This document shows, piece by piece, positions 5,971 through 11,033 of a DNA stretch of 11,033 bases. The translations under genes were made by a program, and so were the position numbers. Location: assembly GCA_934408795.1 (NCBI GenBank), contig CAKRVQ010000018.1, positions 1 through 11,033 of the forward strand. The letters run 5' to 3'. The notes under the pieces are model-generated. The model worked only from the letters and a program-made list of their open reading frames with translations, searched no databases and was not told the origin of the DNA. The stretch's first letter is position 1, and each line of letters begins with the position of its first letter. The DNA comes from an uncultured Eubacteriales bacterium. Lineage in GTDB: Bacteria; Bacillota; Clostridia; Oscillospirales; Acutalibacteraceae.

Positions 5971-6703
5971 CAAAGAAGAAAAAAAACAGCCCGACTCGGT
6001 TGCGGCGGCAGAGAGAAAAAGGCTGTCGTTTAACGCAACCGAGGCTTATAAGACAATTCAGATGAATGTGGTTTTTATGCTTTCCCAGAGTGAGCACAAA
6101 AGCTTTGTGGTATCAAGCATTGCAGCAGGAGAAGGCAAGAGTACCACCACCGTCAACCTTGCCAAAACATTTGCACAGATGGGAAACCGCGTATTGCTTG
6201 TCGACGCTGACATGAGAAAGCCTTCGGTCCATAGAAAAATGAAGATTTCCAACGCTAAAGGACTTTCCTCTGTGCTGGTCGGCTTCTGTTCCGCAGATGA
6301 AGCAATACAGAAAATAGAGAATAACTTAGATGTTATCGCATCGGGTCCCATCCCGCCGAACCAGACCGAACTGCTTTGCTCTACCGCCATGAAGGTGCTT
6401 GCAAGAGGTCTTGAAGAGCGGTATGATTATGTGATCTACGACGCACCGCCGTTCGGCATTGTTTCGGATGCGCTTGTTTTGTCTCCTCTTACCGCGGGAG
6501 CTGTCATTGTTGTACGGTCGGGAGTGGCTAACCTTGACGGCATAAAGAAGTCAAAGAACGTTATTGAATCCTCGGGATCAAAGGTGCTCGGGTATGTACT
6601 TAACGATGTTAAACAAAAGAACAGTAAATACAAGTACTACAATAAGAAGAAAAAATACGGCTATTATTACTATTACGGAAACTATGCCGATAAGCAGTCC
6701 TGA
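5963..6703 (+). CDS. cpsD: BY-kinase, CpsD/CapB-type tyrosine-protein kinase
   Basis: This 246-residue cytoplasmic tyrosine autokinase works with the CpsC-like membrane protein to regulate capsule or exopolysaccharide assembly. It carries the BY-kinase nucleotide motifs: Walker A (AAGEGKST, 54-61, Lys59), Walker A' (LLVDADMR, 78-85, Asp81/Asp83) and Walker B (VIYDAPP, 157-163, Asp160). The ASGPIPPNQTELL stretch (126-138) is typical of CpsD. The C-terminal tail holds ten tyrosines (223, 225, 226, 232, 234-238, 241), five of them consecutive, which would be the autophosphorylation cluster. The start is GTG at 5963, with AAAGGAGG at 5944-5951 and an 11-nt spacer. It overlaps the adaptor gene by 8 nt in another frame, so the Firmicutes two-protein form is intact. 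The next gene follows after 151 nt. Confidence 0.95.
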   Translation: MYNKEEKKQPDSVAAAERKRLSFNATEAYKTIQMNVVFMLSQSEHKSFVVSSIAAGEGKSTTTVNLAKTFAQMGNRVLLVDADMRKPSVHRKMKISNAKGLSSVLVGFCSADEAIQKIENNLDVIASGPIPPNQTELLCSTAMKVLARGLEERYDYVIYDAPPFGIVSDALVLSPLTAGAVIVVRSGVANLDGIKKSKNVIESSGSKVLGYVLNDVKQKNSKYKYYNKKKKYGYYYYYGNYADKQS

Positions 6704-6789
6704 ACAGGGGAAACACTCTGAGCGGGAATGATTCGTAAACGGGGAACGGATCCGAACAGGTAAAAATTTAAATCGGTGGGGTCCCGGAA

Positions 6790-6816
6790 CCGCCGCCCGT
6801 TACGGGTAAGCGGCGG
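6790..6816 (+). promoter_or_regulatory. GC-rich hairpin upstream of cpsB
   Basis: A 7-bp stem (6790-6796 with 6810-6816) with an inner 3-bp stem and a 4-nt bulge lies in the 151-nt gap between kinase and phosphatase genes. It ends 24 nt before the cpsB Shine-Dalgarno sequence. It lacks a T-run, so it is more likely an mRNA-stability or attenuation structure than a terminator. Three GGGGAA motifs recur in this gap. Confidence 0.4.
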
Positions 6817-6854
6817 GGAACAGCCGATATATATGTGTGAAGGAAGGTGTCGCA

Positions 6855-7577
6855 ATGCTGCTTGATATTCATACCCATATTCTTCCCGGTGTGGATGACG
6901 GGGCGAGCAGTATAGAGGAGTCGCGAAGACTTCTCGGAATGCTTAAAAGTCAAAAAGTCGACGCTGCACTGTGCACACCGCATATGTATGTTCCGCTTGA
7001 CGATGCAAAGCAGCATATTGAGGAAATAAAGGCGGCATTTGACACGGTCACAAGCGACAGGGAAGCGCAGGCGGCGGGAATAGAATTGTTTTTAGGATAT
7101 GAGGTCGCCTATTTTCCGGGGATGTCACACTGCGATATGATAAGGGACCTCACATTGGGCGGTACGGATAAGCTGCTCCTTGAAATGCGCCTTGCCCCGG
7201 TTACGGACAGGATCGTGGACGATATACTTGAAACGGCTTACCGTTATCACATCGTGCCGGTCTTTGCGCATCTTGAAAGGTATATAAAGATGAGGGGCTT
7301 TGACAAGCTGCTTGAGATCATTGAGAGCGGCGATGCACTTGCCCAGCTGACCGCTGCGGTATTTCCCGGAAATGCTGCAAATAAACCGACGGCATCCCTT
7401 ATAGAAGGCGGATATGTTTCTTTTATAGGAAGCGATTGTCATTCGGTCGATAAAAGACCGCCGATGATCGACGAATTTTTCCGATATGCCGAAAAAAAGT
7501 TCAGTGTCGGATTTACAAACTATATTGAAGAAAACAACTCGGCTCTGTATGACGAGCTGAAGGCGGGCCGCAGGTAA
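6855..7577 (+). CDS. cpsB: PHP-domain tyrosine-protein phosphatase, CpsB/YwqE type
   Basis: This 240-residue cytoplasmic metal-dependent phosphatase of the polymerase-and-histidinol-phosphatase (PHP) superfamily removes phosphate from the BY-kinase tail. The expected metal-site motifs are all seen: His6 and His8 (DIHTHILPGVDDG, with Asp14), His43 (CTPH), Glu83 (GYEV), Glu110 (LLEM), His139 (AHLERY), and Asp194 with His196 (GSDCHS). The length matches the family. ATG at 6855 is chosen because AGGAAGG (6841-6847) is seven bases upstream and the protein then begins at the MLLDIHTHI motif. The GTG at 6837 would include the ribosome binding site in the gene. In many Firmicutes the order is B-C-D; here it is C-D-B, with a 151-nt gap before it. 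Confidence 0.95.
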   Translation: MLLDIHTHILPGVDDGASSIEESRRLLGMLKSQKVDAALCTPHMYVPLDDAKQHIEEIKAAFDTVTSDREAQAAGIELFLGYEVAYFPGMSHCDMIRDLTLGGTDKLLLEMRLAPVTDRIVDDILETAYRYHIVPVFAHLERYIKMRGFDKLLEIIESGDALAQLTAAVFPGNAANKPTASLIEGGYVSFIGSDCHSVDKRPPMIDEFFRYAEKKFSVGFTNYIEENNSALYDELKAGRR

Positions 7578-7707
7578 GCTGCGGCTTGAACTTTGTCCCG
7601 CAGACTTCAAAAATACCGCGGATATCGTTTTTGCAGTCGGAGGGCTTTACGATTATGTGGTCCCGCGGCTCAGAGAGCTTACGGCGGCAGGGAGTGAAAC
7701 GGATACA

Positions 7708-9147
7708 ATGAAAAGAATAATTTCGATAATATCGGTGCTGACTCTGCTCCTGCTCGGCGCGGCGGGAGCGGGCAAAGGTGCCCTAAAGGTGTCTGCCGAG
7801 CCTGCGGCGATAGGAATGAAGGTTACTGCCGATTCTTCGGATATAACGGCAAAACTTGCCGATAACAACGCTTCGACCTTGACGGCGGTAAAAAGCGGTG
7901 CCGCCGTAAATGCCTCGTTTGATGAAGGCGCATCCGCGCTTTATATCGTTTTTAATGACGTTCCGGGAGAATGGACCCTGACGAGCGGAGATAAAAGCGT
8001 CAGGGCAGGAACAAACGGCTTTTTGCATGAGTATATAGACCTTGAAAAAGCCTTCGGTGAGAAGGTCTCTTCGATTAGTATGTCGTTCGGCAGCCAAACT
8101 GTGCTCTGCGACATCTCGGCTTTTTCCTCCGCCGATACACCGAGCTATGTTCAAAAATGGGATCCGCCGTGCGAAAAGGCGGATATTCTGCTTGTTTCAA
8201 GTCATGCCGATGACGAGCAGCTTTTCTTTGCAGGTATTCTTCCTTACTATGCAAAGGTAAAGGGATATGCCGTCCAGGTGGCATATGCGACCGATCACGA
8301 TACCGAGAAGATCCGTCATCATGAAAGACTGAACGGCCTGTGGGCGGTAGGAATAAGAAACTATCCCGTCAGCAGTAAATATCCCGACCTGTACTCCGAG
8401 TCGGTCGAGGGGGCTGTTGCCAACCTCGCCCCTTACGGTATCACGGAACAAAAAATAACAGACTGGGAGATCGGTCTGTTCAAGCGCTTTTTGCCGCAGG
8501 CGGTGGTGTCTCATGACCCTAACGGAGAATACGGCCACGGAATGCACCGACTGGTCAACAAGACCTTAAGAGCGGCGGTCGAGGCGGCAAAGGGCAGCGA
8601 ATACTGCCCTAAGAAGGTGTATTTCCACCTGTATGACACCGACCCGATAGTGCTCGATTTTCTTGACACCCCTTTTGATGAGCTCGGGGGAAAGACCCCT
8701 TTTGAGATGACTCAGGAGGGATTCCGATATCACAATTCCCAGCATTGGACATGGTTCAAGGGCTGGATCTACGGCAAAGAGACCCCGATAACCAAAGCGT
8801 CACAGATAAAAACATATAACCCCGCAAATTACGGTCTTTATTATTCCTCGGTCGGAAAGGATGCCGACGCGAACGATATATTCGAAAACCTTGTAAGCTA
8901 TGCCGAAACGGAAGCTGCCGAAAAGAAAAGGCAGGCAGAGGAAGAAGCACGGCGTCTTGAGGAGCAGAAGCGTATCGAAGAGGAACGGCAGGCTGCTGCG
9001 CAAAAGACCGCAAAGAACAAAAGGACCGCGATCACAGCCGCATCGATAGGTGTTGCTGCGGCGATCGCTTATCTGATAATACGCGCCGCGGCGAAGAACG
9101 GACGGCGCCGCAGAAGAAACAGAGGCGGCAGAAGGCCCCGCCGTTAA
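7708..9147 (+). CDS. Secreted, membrane-anchored PIG-L family deacetylase
   Basis: This 479-residue protein should remove N-acetyl groups from a sugar outside the cell. A signal peptide (about 1-30, likely cut at VSA-EP) is followed by a beta-rich segment of about 120 residues that I cannot place, possibly discoidin-like. The PIG-L domain (about 157-380) carries the metal motif as SHADDEQ (His166, Asp168, Asp169) where the family usually has AHPDDE, and the second motif HDPNGEYGHGMH (269-280; His280 the likely third ligand). A charged Glu/Arg/Lys helix (about 398-438, probable coiled coil) leads to one membrane segment (about 440-462) and an arginine-rich tail that would stay in the cytoplasm. 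ATG at 7708 is chosen because it opens the signal peptide; its ribosome binding site is weak. It lies 130 nt after cpsB, probably in the same operon, consistent with surface polysaccharide or peptidoglycan modification. Confidence 0.88.
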   Translation: MKRIISIISVLTLLLLGAAGAGKGALKVSAEPAAIGMKVTADSSDITAKLADNNASTLTAVKSGAAVNASFDEGASALYIVFNDVPGEWTLTSGDKSVRAGTNGFLHEYIDLEKAFGEKVSSISMSFGSQTVLCDISAFSSADTPSYVQKWDPPCEKADILLVSSHADDEQLFFAGILPYYAKVKGYAVQVAYATDHDTEKIRHHERLNGLWAVGIRNYPVSSKYPDLYSESVEGAVANLAPYGITEQKITDWEIGLFKRFLPQAVVSHDPNGEYGHGMHRLVNKTLRAAVEAAKGSEYCPKKVYFHLYDTDPIVLDFLDTPFDELGGKTPFEMTQEGFRYHNSQHWTWFKGWIYGKETPITKASQIKTYNPANYGLYYSSVGKDADANDIFENLVSYAETEAAEKKRQAEEEARRLEEQKRIEEERQAAAQKTAKNKRTAITAASIGVAAAIAYLIIRAAAKNGRRRRRNRGGRRPRR

Positions 9148-9227
9148 AAAAGCTGCGGGTCATTGATAAGAGGGAGCCGATCGAGGGAAGCCGATTGTTG
9201 GGAGCCGCGCGACCCCGCAAAGGGTCG

Positions 9228-9321
9228 AAAACGGGGCGCCCCTTTTTCTGCAGTCGGTAATCGGGTCTTCTTAAGAACCATCCCCCGGCTGCTCAATAAT
9301 CCTTGAAGCGCCCCGTTTTTT
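9228..9321. terminator. Possible bidirectional terminator formed by the inner arms
   Basis: The 12-bp inner stem is flanked by an A-run on its left (9228-9231) and a six-T run on its right (9316-9321), the layout of a two-way intrinsic terminator. The loop is long (68 nt) but internally folded. It would end the deacetylase transcript. No gene on the - strand is seen to need the other direction. Confidence 0.4.
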
Positions 9322-9322
9322 A

Positions 9323-9339
9323 CGCGCGCTTCGCGCGCG
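9323..9339. repeat. GC palindrome with TTC loop (REP-like), copy 2
   Basis: CGCGCGCTTCGCGCGCG is the exact reverse complement of 1464-1480. It forms the right-hand side hairpin of the nested inverted repeat. Confidence 0.6.
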
Positions 9340-9464
9340 TCGCGGCTCCCCTCGTCTCCGCAGGTTTTCTGGGGGATACTCTGCCTGTTGCCCGCTTGCG
9401 GCAGATCGCGAGCCACGACTGCCGCCTGTCGGTCGGTTCAAATAAAATATACGGAGTTACTGTT

Positions 9465-10925
9465 ATGGTACCGAATAAATATATAGGCGATAAAAGCTTT
9501 TATAAAAAGGTAATAGCGATCGCGCTGCCGATAATGCTGCAGAACGCCATTACCAATTTTGTCAATCTTCTGGATAATATAATGATAGGATCGGTCGGCG
9601 CGGAACAGTTGTCCGCAGTCGCGGTCTCAAATCAGCTGATATTTGTTTTTAACCTCTGCGTTTTCGGCATAGTGTCGGGCGCGGGAATATTCACCGCCCA
9701 GTTTTACGGCAGGGGCGATGTCGACGGTGTGCGCAATACAATGCGGCTCAAACTGATGCTTTCGGCTGCAATAACCGTGATAGTCGCAATTTGCCTCGCC
9801 GTTTTCGACCGTCCGCTGGTCTCTCTTTGGATGAACGATGATAATAACCCCGAACGGGTCGCGCTGACATTGTCGGAGAGCCATAAGTACCTTATGATAA
9901 TCATTGTGGGACTTTTCCCCGCATTCGTCACCCAGTGCTATTCGGATACTCTCCGCTCATCGGGTGAAACGGTCGTACCTATGAAGGCGGGCGCTGCGGC
10001 ACTGGTCGTCAATTTTGTACTTAATTATGTGCTGATATTCGGCGTTTTCGGAATGAAGGGACTCGGCGTCGTCGGTGCGGCAATAGCAACGGTGACCGCG
10101 AGATTCGTCGAATGCGCTTATATTGTCACATGGACACACCGCCGCAAGGCACAGCATAAGTTTGCCGACGGACTGTATAAGACCTTCCGCGTTCCGTCCG
10201 ACCTTGCCGTGAGCGTGGCAAAAACGGGATTCCCGCTTATGGTAAACGAGACCCTTTGGGGACTCGGCATAACGGTCCTCAATCAGGCATACTCGCTCAG
10301 GGGACTTGAGGCGGTTGATGCCGTCAGCATATCGTCGACCATGATAAATATGTTCAACGTCGCGGTCATGGCACTCGGCAGCGCAGTAGGAATTATAGTC
10401 GGCAGGGATCTCGGTGCGGGAGATCTGAAACGCGCAAGGGAAGACGATACGAGAATGCTTGCCTTTACCGTTGCGGTGTCGACGGTAATGGGAGCGATAG
10501 TGTTTGCGGCGGCTCCGTTGTTGACACTGCAGTATAAGGTCTCCGCCGAAACGGCGGCGACTGCCGTTTCGCTCATAAGGATCTCAGCGGTCCTGATGCC
10601 CGTAAACGGTTTTCTGCATTCTTCGTATTTTACCCTGCGCTCGGGAGGAAAGACGGTCGTCACATTTTTGTTTGACTCGGCGTTTGTCTGGTGCATAGTC
10701 GTCCCGACGGGATTCATTATCGGAAGATATACAAGCCTTCCGGTGGTGCCCTTTGTGCTTGCCTGCCAGAGCGCCGATATAATAAAGGCGGTCGTGGGCT
10801 TCATACTTGTCAAAAAGGGAATATGGCTCAACGATATGGTGGGCGACAACCGCGACTCGGACTCGGTCTTTGAATCTGTCTCCCTATCCCTTTCGGACAC
10901 CGAACCGGGATCGGATCGGGTATAA
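9465..10925 (+). CDS. MATE family multidrug/metabolite efflux transporter
   Basis: This 486-residue integral membrane protein of the MATE (NorM/DinF-like) family exports cationic drugs or metabolites in exchange for Na+ or H+. Two homologous halves of about six membrane segments each are apparent. The N-terminal half has the typical ALPIMLQNAITNFVNLLDNIMIG start (Asp37 in the first helix) and GAGIFTAQFYGRGD. The C-terminal half resumes at about residue 245 (FPLMVNETLWGLG). It ends in a hydrophilic Ser/Asp-rich tail of about 25 residues after WLNDM that is not part of the usual core. ATG at 9465 is chosen because GGAG (9453-9456) sits 8 nt upstream and MATE similarity begins there; a TTG at 9303 would add 54 palindrome-encoded residues. 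I see no clear promoter, only a possible TAAAAT at 9443-9448. It is a classical MATE rather than a Wzx-type flippase, so a link to the polysaccharide genes is unproven. Confidence 0.94.
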   Translation: MVPNKYIGDKSFYKKVIAIALPIMLQNAITNFVNLLDNIMIGSVGAEQLSAVAVSNQLIFVFNLCVFGIVSGAGIFTAQFYGRGDVDGVRNTMRLKLMLSAAITVIVAICLAVFDRPLVSLWMNDDNNPERVALTLSESHKYLMIIIVGLFPAFVTQCYSDTLRSSGETVVPMKAGAAALVVNFVLNYVLIFGVFGMKGLGVVGAAIATVTARFVECAYIVTWTHRRKAQHKFADGLYKTFRVPSDLAVSVAKTGFPLMVNETLWGLGITVLNQAYSLRGLEAVDAVSISSTMINMFNVAVMALGSAVGIIVGRDLGAGDLKRAREDDTRMLAFTVAVSTVMGAIVFAAAPLLTLQYKVSAETAATAVSLIRISAVLMPVNGFLHSSYFTLRSGGKTVVTFLFDSAFVWCIVVPTGFIIGRYTSLPVVPFVLACQSADIIKAVVGFILVKKGIWLNDMVGDNRDSDSVFESVSLSLSDTEPGSDRV

Positions 10926-10938
10926 ATCGTGACCCGAT
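10915..10938 (+). other. Hairpin across the MATE stop codon
   Basis: ATCGGGT (10915-10921) pairs with ACCCGAT (10932-10938) around a 10-nt loop that contains the TAA at 10923-10925. An A-run, not a T-run, follows on the + strand, so it is not a standard terminator. Confidence 0.4.
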
Positions 10939-10957
10939 AAAAAAACCTTTACATTTG

Positions 10958-11033
10958 TTTCTTATTCCTCTCCCAAAACTCCTTTTACTCTACTCATTCT
11001 CTTCCTCCTCCTTCTCTTTCCCCCATCTACTTC
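10958..11033. other. G-free pyrimidine-rich tract
   Basis: The last 76 bases contain no G on the + strand and are mostly C and T, including runs of TCCTCC and CCCCC. On the - strand this is a purine-rich tract. No coding frame or terminator is evident, and the tract continues beyond the window. Confidence 0.6.

Larger units (their letters stand above)
9200..9350. repeat. Nested inverted repeat with side hairpins
   Basis: Outer arms 9200-9209 and 9341-9350 are perfectly complementary (10 bp). Inner arms 9228-9239 and 9308-9319 are perfectly complementary (12 bp, AAAACGGGGCGC). Between them, the left side holds a 6-bp hairpin (9210-9215 with 9222-9227) and the right side an 8-bp GC hairpin (9322-9329 with 9333-9340). 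The centre holds an 8-bp stem with one G-T pair (9250-9257 with 9285-9292). Together this gives a multi-branched fold of about 150 nt. It could be a structured RNA, a miniature palindromic element or a large terminator. Confidence 0.6.
9148..9464. other. Highly structured intergenic region between deacetylase and MATE genes
   Basis: This contains three spaced GGGA(A)GCCG motifs (about 9172, 9186 and 9200), a nested inverted repeat (9200-9350), and a further hairpin (9398-9404 with 9419-9425, 7 bp). An in-frame upstream extension of the MATE gene exists from 9303, but it translates the palindromes and has no MATE similarity. It is treated here as non-coding. Confidence 0.65.

Noticed and set aside
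9303..9464. N-terminal extension of the MATE protein from TTG 9303
   Set aside because: It would translate palindromic DNA into 54 non-MATE residues. The ATG at 9465 has a proper ribosome binding site and begins the family similarity.

Overview
The window reads as chromosomal DNA from an anaerobic Firmicute, most likely a gut Clostridia lineage (Oscillospirales-like). This is inferred from gene families rather than any marker gene. The evidence is a split Wzz-type adaptor plus BY-kinase plus PHP-type phosphatase (the Firmicutes CpsC/CpsD/CpsB arrangement), a BglX-like GH3 enzyme, AGGAGG-type ribosome binding sites, moderate GC with frequent ATA and AGA codons, and all genes on the + strand. 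I see no rRNA, tRNA, CRISPR array or transposase.

Layout: (1) 1-608 is the 3' end of a GH3 beta-glucosidase. (2) 609-2105 is a 1.5-kb stretch with no convincing gene. It holds strong palindromes, short degenerate repeats and a sharp G-rich to C-rich strand switch near 1335-1440, and most of it lies between two perfect 14-nt direct repeats (649-662 and 1977-1990). (3) A good sigma-A-type promoter (1982-2010) leads into an apparent three-gene operon: an M24 Xaa-Pro peptidase, an EamA/DMT transporter and an endonuclease/exonuclease/phosphatase-fold enzyme (2106-4900). (4) A second good promoter (4963-4991) and a 235-nt leader precede an envelope-polysaccharide control module: CpsC-like adaptor, CpsD-like BY-kinase, CpsB-like phosphatase, then a secreted membrane-anchored PIG-L-type deacetylase (5227-9147). 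(5) 9148-9464 is a strongly structured intergenic region with nested inverted repeats. (6) 9465-10925 encodes a MATE transporter. (7) The last 76 bases contain no G at all on the + strand.

The clearest joint function is in block 4. The CpsC tail would activate the kinase, the kinase would phosphorylate its own tyrosine-rich tail, and CpsB would reverse this, setting polysaccharide export or chain length. The extracellular PIG-L enzyme could N-deacetylate a surface glycan. No glycosyltransferase, flippase or polymerase lies in the window, so the controller is separated from any synthesis genes.

No clearly new protein system is evident. The least explained material is non-coding: the 609-2105 region and the 9172-9425 nested palindrome. 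These share an identical 17-nt GC palindrome in opposite orientation.
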